A stretch of 64,000 bases of DNA from Yeosuana aromativorans. Lineage in GTDB: Bacteria; Bacteroidota; Bacteroidia; Flavobacteriales; Flavobacteriaceae. The first letter of the stretch is position 1, and each line of letters starts with the position of its first letter. Shown piece after piece: positions 25,457-34,097 of the stretch. The notes beneath the pieces are model-generated. The model was not told the origin of the DNA and did not search any database. It was given only the letters and a program-made list of their open reading frames with translations. A program made the position numbers and the translations under genes. The stretch lies in assembly GCF_014646655.1 (NCBI RefSeq), contig NZ_BMNR01000004.1, forward strand, positions 124,001 to 188,000, read 5' to 3'.

Positions 25457-26563
25457 CTAGTCAAAATTCAATATTTCACCTCTAGCAATTGCATTGTCAC
25501 TTCCAATTATAAAATTAGAATTTTTCGGTAATATCTTAAAAGTTATCGATTTATCTTGATGTGTGCTTTCTATTAAATCAATGATTTTTTTATAGGATAA
25601 CACATTAGCATCAAAAATAATCTCGGTGTTTTTTAAAACCAATTTCGTATCCAAATCAGGTTTCAATTCCACTTCTTTATTCAAAACAGTCTCTAATTTA
25701 GGGTTTAATTTGTTTGAAACAAAAAGATATCCATCTACTGTTTTGTTTTTGGATACCGGTGTTCTTCTGAACAAATATACCAACCGTATTCCCAACCAAA
25801 CCATTAAATTAAAAAAGTGATTCTTTTTAAAGTGCTTTTTGTAAAATATTTGCATGGCTCCGTAAAACCGTTTAGCATAAAATTTATCCCGCAACGTACT
25901 CTCACCTTTATAATGTATGATTGTGGTTTCGCCAAAATAATAATTTACAAAACCGGCTTTTAAAACTTTATATGACAAATCTATGTCTTCACCATACATG
26001 AAATAATCTTCATCAAAGCCATCAACACTGGCGTAAACCGCTCGTTTCATAAACATAAACGCCCCAACCAAAACAGACACTTTCCCCGTTTCATTCTCAC
26101 CCAAATGTGTTGCGTAATAATCTTCAGGGTTTCCTGAAAGTTTTTTGACTGCGGCCCTTACAAATGGGATTTTACGCTTGCTCTCAGGCAGATAATCACC
26201 ATGACCGTTAATTAATTTGCAGCCTACTATACCCAAATTGTCCTTGTCTTCAGAAAATTGCAAAAGCTTTTCAAAGCAATCTTCTGGCAAAACGGTGTCT
26301 GGGTTCAAGACACATATATACTCACCTTTAGCTTTGGAAACACCAATATTATTACCTTTTGAAAATCCAAAATTTTCTTTGTTTTCAATAAGAATAACAT
26401 CCGGAAAGCAGTCTTTTACCATTTGACAACTGGCATCTTCAGAATTGTTGTCAACCACTATGATTTCAGCATCTATATTTTTAATGGCTTCATTTACACT
26501 CTTTAGGCATAATTCTAAAAAGTAACGAACATTATAGTTTAAGATTATTACTGAAAGTTTCAA
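25457..26563 (-). CDS. Family 2 glycosyltransferase
   Basis: A 368-residue GT-A glycosyltransferase: VIILNYNVRYFLELCLKSV (start of the Rossmann core), VVDNNSED, ENFGFSKGNNIG, a CVLNPDTVLP DxD-like site, and EDIDLSYK near the acceptor loop. A hydrophobic patch around 250-270 may associate with the membrane. It resembles rhamnosyl- or dTDP-sugar-dependent family 2 enzymes used for surface polysaccharides. It starts 13 nt after the recR stop and is probably co-transcribed with it. Confidence 0.9.
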   Translation of the reverse strand: MKLSVIILNYNVRYFLELCLKSVNEAIKNIDAEIIVVDNNSEDASCQMVKDCFPDVILIENKENFGFSKGNNIGVSKAKGEYICVLNPDTVLPEDCFEKLLQFSEDKDNLGIVGCKLINGHGDYLPESKRKIPFVRAAVKKLSGNPEDYYATHLGENETGKVSVLVGAFMFMKRAVYASVDGFDEDYFMYGEDIDLSYKVLKAGFVNYYFGETTIIHYKGESTLRDKFYAKRFYGAMQIFYKKHFKKNHFFNLMVWLGIRLVYLFRRTPVSKNKTVDGYLFVSNKLNPKLETVLNKEVELKPDLDTKLVLKNTEIIFDANVLSYKKIIDLIESTHQDKSITFKILPKNSNFIIGSDNAIARGEILNFD

Positions 26564-26576
26564 ATGAGAGATTGGA

Positions 26577-27194
26577 TTAAAGTTTTAAAGTGGCTTCAAA
26601 AGGTATTCTGTTGACAATGCTTCTCCCCAGAGTAATTTCATCAGCGTACTCCAGCTCATCACCAACCGAAATTCCTCTGGCAATAGTTGATACATTTATC
26701 TTATAATCTTGTATTTGCTTAAAAATATAAAAATTGGTGGTGTCACCTTCCATGGTTGAGCTCAATGCAAAAATAAGTTCGTTAACTATACCGGCCTTGA
26801 CTTTATCTACTAAGGATTGAATATTTAAATCATGGGGGCCAATACCATCCATAGGTGAAATTTTCCCTCCCAAGACATGATACAATCCTTTAAAAGAACT
26901 GGTATTTTCAATGGCCATCACATCTCTGACATCCTCAACAACGCATATAATAGTTTCGTCCCTATTTGGGTTTGAACAAATTTCGCAAAGATCTACGTCA
27001 CTAATATTATAACACGACTTACAAAATTTAATGTCATTTCGCATGCTTTGCAAGGCGTTTGACAAAGACATGATTTGCTCCTTTGGCTGTTTTAACATGT
27101 GCAAAACCAAACGCAATGCCGTTCGTTTTCCAATACCCGGAAGTTGAGACATTTCATTAACGGCGCGCTCTAATAATTTTGAAGAAAATTCCAT
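26577..27194 (-). CDS. recR: Recombination mediator RecR
   Basis: A 205-residue RecR that helps load RecA at gaps together with RecO. It has an N-terminal helix-hairpin-helix ([13 protein letters not shown]), a four-cysteine zinc finger ([16 protein letters not shown]), a Toprim domain ([13 protein letters not shown], then [16 protein letters not shown]) and a C-terminal Walker-B-like tail. Length is normal. Followed closely by a glycosyltransferase gene. Confidence 0.97.
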   Translation of the reverse strand: MEFSSKLLERAVNEMSQLPGIGKRTALRLVLHMLKQPKEQIMSLSNALQSMRNDIKFCKSCYNISDVDLCEICSNPNRDETIICVVEDVRDVMAIENTSSFKGLYHVLGGKISPMDGIGPHDLNIQSLVDKVKAGIVNELIFALSSTMEGDTTNFYIFKQIQDYKINVSTIARGISVGDELEYADEITLGRSIVNRIPFEATLKL

Positions 27195-27287
27195 CGGGAC
27201 GAATTTACAATTTTAAAATAAATTGGTTGAATCCCCTGTAATTTATTTTTGTCCTGTTCTTCCATGAAAAAACAATGAAAAGCAAAT

Positions 27288-27650
27288 TTAATATTGATTT
27301 GTGGACAATAGCACCAACGAACAGGCCACTTCAAAAAATATATTATGTTTTTTTAAAATTTCATAAAATTCGGGGTTTTCTGTTCCTGGATTGAATATAA
27401 CCCGTTTGGGCTTTAAAGACACCACATAATCATAGTACATGCTTTGTTTTTTTGGATTGACATATAGCGTTACGGTGTGCAAATCTTTATAAGGCAATAA
27501 ATCTGTGTCAATTGGTATTCCAGCAACCTCTCCTTGCTTTAAACCAAAGGCTACAACCTCAAAACATTGATTAACAAGCTTCCTGATTACAAAATTAGAA
27601 TATCGTTCAGGTTTTAAAGAGGCACCTAAAACCAAAGTCTTTTTGTTCAT
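27288..27650 (-). CDS. CoA-binding domain protein
   Basis: A 120-residue Rossmann-fold CoA_binding_2 protein: KTLVLGASLKPERYSNFVIRKL at the start, VVAFGLKQGEVAGIPI, LYVNPKKQ and VIFNPGTENPEF. The fold resembles the nucleotide-binding half of succinyl-CoA ligases, but there is no catalytic domain. Function unknown. It lies upstream of recR and glycosyltransferase genes on the same strand with a 93-nt gap. Confidence 0.88.
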   Translation of the reverse strand: MNKKTLVLGASLKPERYSNFVIRKLVNQCFEVVAFGLKQGEVAGIPIDTDLLPYKDLHTVTLYVNPKKQSMYYDYVVSLKPKRVIFNPGTENPEFYEILKKHNIFFEVACSLVLLSTNQY

Positions 27651-27769
27651 TTGTTAAAATCTTGTTAAGGGTTATGAAAAAAGTAACATTATACAAAATT
27701 AGTCGTCTGCTATGTAAGAACCTAATCAGTTCTTTTTAATTATTAACCAAACAATTCATCAATTAAAAA

Positions 27770-30253
27770 ATGAAAAAACTCATGCTTGCATGCGCCATAC
27801 TTTTATGCGCAATTTCAAATGCTCAACCTTTAAACAACGATGCCCGTAAGGGTTCTATTTCTGGAAAAATCATTGATGCTTCACTAAACGAGCCACTGCC
27901 TTACGTAAACGTTGTTATCAAAGACACAAACAATGAAACCATAACTGGCGGGATTACCCAAGATGACGGAACCTTTAACATTTCAAAAATTCCAGAAGGA
28001 AAGGTTTTGGTAATCATTCAATATATCGGTTTTAAAACCATAACAAAAACTGTTACCATTGGAGAAAACAATTATAATATTGACCTTGGAAATATTCTGC
28101 TTGAAGAAAATGTTTCAAATCTGGACGAGGTCACGGTAGTGGCCGAAGTATCTACCATTCAGCAAAAAGTGGATAGAAAAGTCATTACCGTTGGTAAGGA
28201 TTTAACAACTTCAGGTGCAACGGCATCAGATATTATGAACAACATACCATCGGTTAATGTTGATCAACAAACAGGCAATATTAGTTTACGCGGGAATGAA
28301 AATGTGCGTGTTATGGTAGATGGAAAATTATCCAATGTACCTATTGCCCAATTGCTAAAACAAATTCCATCAACATCTATAAAAAGTATAGAACTAATTA
28401 CAAATCCTTCTGCAAAATACAACCCAGAAGGCATGAGCGGTATTATCAATATTATCCTTCATAAAAATACCAATATTGGTTTTAATGGTAACTTAAATGT
28501 AGGGTTGACCAAAGAAATCAATGCGCGTTTTAACAGTTCCATTGATTTGAATTACCGCAACGGAAAGTTCAACCTTTACGGAAACTATGGCAATAACATT
28601 GGTAACTCTGCCAATTACGGCACCGTAGATCGTTTAGATGACAACTCTAAACAGCTTTTTGACTTTGGAAACAATAACAAATCCCATCTATATAAAGCTG
28701 GCATTGATTTTTATATGAACGATAACAATACCTTATCATTCTTCACCAATCAAAACAAATATGATGGAAAAGGGAGTGGCTCAGCAGCTATTCAATATAT
28801 CAATCAGCCTTTACAACTTCAATTGTTCAACAATGTAAACGGCAATTTATCATCACAATACAATGGTGTGTTTAACCATAAGTTTGCAAAAGAGGGCGAA
28901 ACATTGGACTTTGAGTTAGATTACAGCAAATTTAATCAAGATGAAGTGGCCAATTTTGATTTCTACAATATTGCATTCCCACCAAACTACACGGATTTTG
29001 TTTACACCAAAAGAAATCAGACTGTTGCTAATATAGATTATGTTAATCCACTTTCAGAAAAAACCAAACTAGAAGCTGGTTTGGAAGCCAGATTGTTTGA
29101 AACCAATATTGACTATAGTTCAACGGGTTTATCTGTAAACGAAAACCAAGATAATATTGCCAATAATGGTGATGAATTCATACCAACTCCAAGTACAGAT
29201 TTCACCTATAAACGTGATATTTACTCAGCGTATGCAACATTCAGTCGATCATTTGACAAATGGAGTTATCAAATTGGAGCCAGAGCCGAAACGGTTGCCG
29301 AAGATGCTAACGCAATAAGAACACTTGAAACCTCAACCGAAGCTACACCATTTAAAAATGATTATTTCCAAATATATCCGTCCGCATTTTTCACGTATTC
29401 CCCTTCTGATAAAAACTCGTACCAAGCAAGTTTTAGTCGTCGTGTAGACAGACCAGGCTTAGAACAGGTAAACCCCATACGGGAATGGAGCACACCCTTA
29501 ATATCTTCTTACGGAAACACAGAATTGCAACCACAGTTCACAAACTCCATGGAACTTAATTACACCCGTAAACTTGAAAAAGGAAGCATTACAGCAGGCG
29601 TATTTTATAGGATAATTGAAGACGAAATAAATCGTGCTTTATTTATAGATCGCTTGGATTTAAACAAAAGCATTTTAAGCTTTGACAATTTTGATAATAC
29701 AACTGCCTATGGTTTGGAATTGAATTCTAATTATAGACCAACTAACTGGTGGAATTTCAACGCAAGCTTTGATTTGTATTCCAGAAAACAAAAGGGGATT
29801 GCTGAGTCTTTGACCGTCCCTATTGAAACAGCAACAGTAGATGACATTTTAGTGTCAACCATTGAAGCCAATAATGTCGTTTGGAATTTTAGGGCTTTCA
29901 ACAACTTTAAAGTGACAAAAAAACTAAACCTATCACTATTTGCCATGTACAGAGGCGAAGAAAAAGGCCTGCAAATTACCAGAAAACCAATGTTTATGGT
30001 AAATACAGGCTTAAGATACAGTTTCTTGGAAGACAACAGAGCAACATTCAGTTTTAACTACAGTGACATTTTTAATACCATGAAATTTAAATTTGAAGGT
30101 GACAAACCATTTCCTTCAAAAGGACAATTTAATTGGGAAAGCAACACTTGGAACATTGCTTTATCTTACCGTTTTGGCGGTGGAAAATATAGAGCTTTAC
30201 AACGCAAAAACAGAGACAGCAATGAAAAATCCGGTGGTGGCGGGTTTTTGTAA
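27770..30253 (+). CDS. TonB-dependent-type outer-membrane receptor
   Basis: An 827-residue outer-membrane receptor: signal peptide (1-18), CarboxypepD_reg-like domain (about 28-115: GKIIDASLNEPLPYVNVVIKDT), plug domain (about 130-230: ASDIMNNIPSVNVDQQTGNISLRGNENVRVMVDGK) and a long beta-barrel. The C-terminus carries a basic, Gly-rich tail after the last strand (SYRFGGGK). It belongs to the outer-membrane beta-barrel family lacking a recognised SusD partner, and no SusD gene follows. The ligand is unknown. The gene is monocistronic and ends before a strong hairpin. Confidence 0.92.
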   Translation: MKKLMLACAILLCAISNAQPLNNDARKGSISGKIIDASLNEPLPYVNVVIKDTNNETITGGITQDDGTFNISKIPEGKVLVIIQYIGFKTITKTVTIGENNYNIDLGNILLEENVSNLDEVTVVAEVSTIQQKVDRKVITVGKDLTTSGATASDIMNNIPSVNVDQQTGNISLRGNENVRVMVDGKLSNVPIAQLLKQIPSTSIKSIELITNPSAKYNPEGMSGIINIILHKNTNIGFNGNLNVGLTKEINARFNSSIDLNYRNGKFNLYGNYGNNIGNSANYGTVDRLDDNSKQLFDFGNNNKSHLYKAGIDFYMNDNNTLSFFTNQNKYDGKGSGSAAIQYINQPLQLQLFNNVNGNLSSQYNGVFNHKFAKEGETLDFELDYSKFNQDEVANFDFYNIAFPPNYTDFVYTKRNQTVANIDYVNPLSEKTKLEAGLEARLFETNIDYSSTGLSVNENQDNIANNGDEFIPTPSTDFTYKRDIYSAYATFSRSFDKWSYQIGARAETVAEDANAIRTLETSTEATPFKNDYFQIYPSAFFTYSPSDKNSYQASFSRRVDRPGLEQVNPIREWSTPLISSYGNTELQPQFTNSMELNYTRKLEKGSITAGVFYRIIEDEINRALFIDRLDLNKSILSFDNFDNTTAYGLELNSNYRPTNWWNFNASFDLYSRKQKGIAESLTVPIETATVDDILVSTIEANNVVWNFRAFNNFKVTKKLNLSLFAMYRGEEKGLQITRKPMFMVNTGLRYSFLEDNRATFSFNYSDIFNTMKFKFEGDKPFPSKGQFNWESNTWNIALSYRFGGGKYRALQRKNRDSNEKSGGGGFL

Positions 30254-30314
30254 AAACTATTTAATAGCCTGCATAATAGTTGATGGTTAGTGTCATGCTT
30301 GGTTATTAAATACC

Positions 30315-30344
30315 AAACCCCAAGCAAATTTCTGCTTGGGGTTT
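30315..30344 (+). terminator. Terminator of the receptor gene
   Basis: A 12-bp stem (AAACCCCAAGCA) with a 6-nt loop, ending in GGGGTTTAATTTT. Confidence 0.8.
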
Positions 30345-30556
30345 AATTTTAAAATTGTGTGTAAACTACTGGCTCACAAATGTTAAAGTGTGTTAAAAAT
30401 AATTGTTTATGCAATAATATTTAAAATTTAACGTTTTAAATACAATACAGTCTATTCAGCGTTATTTATAATTATTTTAGAATTAGTCAGCTTCATATAA
30501 TACAAAAAACAACGAATAGATTGTAATATTCCTAACCCCCTAAAAAAAATAGCTTT

Positions 30557-30588
30557 AAAAAACCAAAATCAGTTGATTTTGGTTTTTT
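30557..30588 (+). terminator. Orphan terminator-like hairpin
   Basis: AAAAAACCAAAATCA and its exact complement form the stem, ending in a run of six T. It lies 304 nt beyond the receptor stop, after the first terminator, so it may end a separate short transcript. Confidence 0.6.
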
Positions 30589-30714
30589 GTTCTACATAAA
30601 TGTTAATTGAAAGTTAAAAATATATCCTTATGCAATAAATTTTGACTTATTGCGTCTTATAGGTTGAGATACTTCTTTTTAAATGTTAGTTTAGTTAGAG
30701 TTGATTAATAGCTG

Positions 30715-30748
30715 AAAAAAGCTGAAACTTTAAAGTTTCAGCTTTTTT
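30715..30748. terminator. Terminator of fabH (bidirectional)
   Basis: A perfect 34-nt palindrome (17-bp arms, AAAAAAGCTGAAACTTT) lies directly after the fabH stop codon on the minus strand. Confidence 0.85.
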
Positions 30749-30752
30749 TTAT

Positions 30753-31757
30753 TTACCATTTAATGATGATACTACCCCACGTAAAGCCGCTTCCAAAGGC
30801 CGCCAAAACCACATGATTGCCCTCTTTTATTCTACCTTCTTCCCAGGCTTCGGTTAAAGCTATTATTACTGAAGCCGCAGTTGTATTTCCATATTTCATG
30901 ATATTGTTAAAAACCTGATCGTCATTTAAACCAAATTTCTTTTGGATGAATTGGGCTATTCTTAAATTCGCTTGATGTGGTATCAACATATCAATGTCTT
31001 CTTTTTTGAGATTGTTTTTTGCCAAACCTTCCATAATAACTTCACTGAATCTCACAACGGCATGTTTAAAAACAAAGGTTCCGTCCATATAGGGGAAATA
31101 GGATAGGTCTTCATCTCCAGCTTCTATAATTTCTGGTACCCAATGTGCAATACTGGGCGAGGCTACAATTAATTTATCTGCATATTTGCCTTCACTATGT
31201 AAATGCGTTGACAAAATTCCTCTGGTGGTATCTTCTTCCCTAGAGAGCACACATGCCCCAGCTCCATCACCAAAAATAACGGTAACACCTCGTCCTCTAG
31301 TTGTTTTATCCAATCCGTTGCTATGGTATTCGGCACCAATGACCAAAATGTTTTTATACATACCTGTTTTGATGAATTGGTCTGCTACAGATAACGCGTA
31401 CACAAACCCAGAACACTGGTTTCTTACGTCCAAAGCTCCTATAGTTGGCATATCCAGTAAATCCTGGATTTGCACCCCGCAACCTGGAAAATAATAATCG
31501 GGGCTTAAGGTAGCAAACACGATAAAATCAATATCGTCTTTTGTCAATCCCGCGCGTTCTATGGCTATTTTTGCAGCTTTTGCACCCATAACTGCAGAGG
31601 TATCATCAGTTCCTTCCTTAATCCATCGGCGTTCCTTAATGCCTGTACGTTCTTGAATCCATTCATCACTGGTGTCCATCATTTTGGACAAATCGTGATT
31701 GGTCACCACATTATCAGGAAGATATTTACCTAAGCCTATAATCTTTGAGTTGTACAT
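30753..31757 (-). CDS. fabH: 3-oxoacyl-ACP synthase III
   Basis: A 334-residue KASIII that condenses acetyl-CoA or a branched starter with malonyl-ACP to begin fatty-acid synthesis. Active-site Cys115 in VRNQCSGF, His in PHQANLRI and Asn in YGNTTAAS form the expected triad. Start set at ATG 31757 (MYNSKIIGLGKYLP); a longer in-frame reading adds an unrelated hydrophobic leader. Flavobacteria often carry more than one KASIII, so a specialised starter role is possible. Confidence 0.92.
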   Translation of the reverse strand: MYNSKIIGLGKYLPDNVVTNHDLSKMMDTSDEWIQERTGIKERRWIKEGTDDTSAVMGAKAAKIAIERAGLTKDDIDFIVFATLSPDYYFPGCGVQIQDLLDMPTIGALDVRNQCSGFVYALSVADQFIKTGMYKNILVIGAEYHSNGLDKTTRGRGVTVIFGDGAGACVLSREEDTTRGILSTHLHSEGKYADKLIVASPSIAHWVPEIIEAGDEDLSYFPYMDGTFVFKHAVVRFSEVIMEGLAKNNLKKEDIDMLIPHQANLRIAQFIQKKFGLNDDQVFNNIMKYGNTTAASVIIALTEAWEEGRIKEGNHVVLAAFGSGFTWGSIIIKW

Positions 31758-31850
31758 AATGCGTTTAATTTGTTTAAGCAAAGTACAAAATTTAAACTTT
31801 AAAATGCAATGATTAAAAACAGCATTCATCAATTTTGGATTTTTTACAAA

Positions 31851-31880
31851 TTGTGCCAGTTTGTCACTTTTTTATACTTG
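31851..31880 (+). promoter_or_regulatory. htpG promoter candidate
   Basis: TTG (31851-31853), 19 nt, then TATACTTG (31873-31880), one mismatch from TAnnTTTG. It gives a leader of about 55 nt. Confidence 0.45.
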
Positions 31881-31938
31881 GTACTTTTTTTGTCTATCTC
31901 ACTGTCATAGTAACAAACACAATAAAAACATATATAAC

Positions 31939-33849
31939 ATGACAAAAGGAAATATTAATGTATCAGTTGAAAATATTTTTCCACTTATCAAAAAGTTCCT
32001 GTATAGCGATCACGAGATTTTTTTACGTGAGTTAATCAGTAATGCCACAGATGCTACTCTAAAATTAAAACACCTGTCAACTTTAGGCGATGCCAAAGTG
32101 GAATATGGCAATCCAAAGATTGAGGTTAAAGTGGATAAGAAAGGAAAAAAACTTCACGTTATTGACCAAGGAATTGGTATGACCGCTGAAGAAGTGGAAA
32201 AATACATTAACCAAATTGCCTTTTCTGGTGCCGAAGAGTTTTTGGACAAGTATAAAGACTCAGCCAAGGATTCAGGTATTATTGGTCATTTTGGTCTTGG
32301 TTTTTATTCGGCTTTTATGGTGGCTAAAAAAGTGGAAATCATCACCAAATCATATACAGATGCACCAGCTGCCCATTGGACCTGCGATGGAAGTCCTGAA
32401 TTTAGTCTTACTGAAGCTAAAAAAACAGATAGAGGTACCGAAATTATTCTTCACATTGATGATGAGTCCAAAGAATTCTTGGAAGAATCAAAAATACGTG
32501 AGCTGCTTTTAAAGTATAACAAGTTTATGCCTATTCCCATTAAATTTGGAACTAAGGAAATAAACGATCCGGACTTTGAGCCTAAAACCATTACTGACAA
32601 AGATGGTAAAGAAACCAAAGAACCCCACAAAAAAATAACCGTTGATAACATTATCAACAACCCAACTCCAGCTTGGACCAAACAACCAACAGATTTAAAA
32701 GATGAGGATTACAAAGATTTCTACAGAGAATTGTACCCTATGCAATTTGAAGAACCGTTGTTCCATATTCATTTAAATGTAGACTATCCGTTCAATCTAA
32801 CAGGAATCTTGTATTTCCCTAAAATGACTGGGGAACTAAATATCCAAAGGGATAAAATACAGTTGTACCAAAACCAAGTTTTTGTCACCGACAATGTAGA
32901 AGGTATTGTGCCAGAATTCTTGACCATGCTCCGTGGTGTGATTGACTCACCTGACATTCCACTGAATGTGTCCAGAAGTTATTTACAAGCCGATGGAGCC
33001 GTTAAGAAAATCTCTTCTTATATCACCCGTAAAGTAGCCGATAAATTAAAATCGTTGTTCAACAACAACCGTGAGGATTTTGAAGCAAAATGGAATGATA
33101 TTAAAATCGTGATTGAATACGGTATGCTTTCCGAAGAAAAATTCTTTGAAAAAGCCGATGCCTTTGCGCTATACCCCTCAGTTGATGGTAAATATTACAC
33201 CTATGATGAGCTTTATAATAAAATCAAAGCCAATCAAACAGATAAAGATGACAAATTAGTAATCCTTTATGCGTCAGATAAAGATGCACAGCATAGTTAT
33301 ATTGAAGCCGCCAAGGCAAAAGGCTATGAAGTATTGTTGTTGGATTCTCCTATTGTGTCTCACTTAATGCAAAAACTGGAAACCTCAAAAGAGAAAATTT
33401 CTTTTGCCCGTGTAGATGCTGACCATATTGATAAACTAATCAAAAAAGAAGACACTACCATTTCAAAACTGTCAGAAGAACAGACCAAAGAATTGGATGA
33501 GTTGTTGAAAGAATTAATTCCTTCAGAAAAATTTTCTGTACAACTTGAAGCTATGGATAGTGATGCCTCTCCTTTTATGATTACACAACCAGAATTTATG
33601 CGCCGTATGAAGGAAATGCAGGCAACAGGTGGCGGCGGTATGTTTGGCATGGGTAATTTCCCAGATATGTACAATTTGGTGGTCAATACAAATTCTGAAT
33701 TGGTGAGTGAAATTTTAAACACTAAGACCAAGAAGAAACAAGAACGCTTAATAAACCAAAGTCTCGATTTAGCAAGACTATCACAAGGTTTGTTAAAAGG
33801 TGAAGAATTGACCAACTTTATCAAACGTAGTTATGAAATGATAAAGTAA
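31939..33849 (+). CDS. htpG: Molecular chaperone HtpG (Hsp90)
   Basis: A 636-residue bacterial Hsp90. The N-terminal GHKL ATPase domain has ELISNATDA, DQGIGM and a GHFGLGFYS lid motif. The middle domain and C-terminal dimerisation domain follow in normal order. A short Met/Gly-rich stretch (TGGGGMFGMGNFPDMYN) sits in the C-terminal domain. I used ATG 31939 (MTKGNINVSVENIFPLI) rather than a longer in-frame reading that starts inside the promoter region. Its 3' end has no close partner gene. Confidence 0.97.
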   Translation: MTKGNINVSVENIFPLIKKFLYSDHEIFLRELISNATDATLKLKHLSTLGDAKVEYGNPKIEVKVDKKGKKLHVIDQGIGMTAEEVEKYINQIAFSGAEEFLDKYKDSAKDSGIIGHFGLGFYSAFMVAKKVEIITKSYTDAPAAHWTCDGSPEFSLTEAKKTDRGTEIILHIDDESKEFLEESKIRELLLKYNKFMPIPIKFGTKEINDPDFEPKTITDKDGKETKEPHKKITVDNIINNPTPAWTKQPTDLKDEDYKDFYRELYPMQFEEPLFHIHLNVDYPFNLTGILYFPKMTGELNIQRDKIQLYQNQVFVTDNVEGIVPEFLTMLRGVIDSPDIPLNVSRSYLQADGAVKKISSYITRKVADKLKSLFNNNREDFEAKWNDIKIVIEYGMLSEEKFFEKADAFALYPSVDGKYYTYDELYNKIKANQTDKDDKLVILYASDKDAQHSYIEAAKAKGYEVLLLDSPIVSHLMQKLETSKEKISFARVDADHIDKLIKKEDTTISKLSEEQTKELDELLKELIPSEKFSVQLEAMDSDASPFMITQPEFMRRMKEMQATGGGGMFGMGNFPDMYNLVVNTNSELVSEILNTKTKKKQERLINQSLDLARLSQGLLKGEELTNFIKRSYEMIK

Positions 33850-33975
33850 GAAGATTTTTGTTCTGTGTTTTATAAAAAATACAGATAACAAAAACGAACT
33901 TACAAAATTATTCAGCGAAGCTAAATGTTAAAATAAGTTGATGCGCTGATGGTATTCAGCAACCTATTATAAATC

Positions 33976-34007
33976 AAAAAACCACCTTGAATTCAAGGTG
34001 GTTTTTT
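33976..34007. terminator. Terminator after htpG
   Basis: A perfect 32-nt palindrome (AAAAAACCACCTTGAA arms) with flanking T run, 126 nt after the htpG stop. Confidence 0.8.
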
Positions 34008-34097
34008 TTATGATTCGCATGACTTTTGTCATAGTTTCCTACTAGTATATAAATTAAATTTAGGATTAGTCTATTAATCTCTCAAACCTCATTCCCA

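Larger units (their letters stand above)
30254..30752. other. Gene-free 499-bp spacer with three hairpins
   Basis: No convincing ORF is present. Three terminator-like hairpins lie at 30315-30344, 30557-30588 and 30715-30748. The first ends the receptor gene and the last ends fabH; the middle one is not explained by either neighbour. A TTATGCAATAA motif occurs twice (near 30409 and 30628). A small non-coding RNA is possible. Confidence 0.5.

Noticed and set aside
31758-31832. An N-terminal extension of fabH starting MMNAVFNHCILK
   Set aside because: KASIII proteins begin close to the YNSKIIGLGKYLP segment, and the extension has no homologous look.
31861-31938. An upstream start for htpG
   Set aside because: It would begin within the promoter elements; the family begins with the MTKGNINVSVENIF-like sequence.
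33360-33824. A 154-codon minus-strand ORF inside htpG
   Set aside because: It lies wholly within the conserved C-terminal coding region of htpG; composition is Ser/Phe-rich as expected for an antisense shadow.
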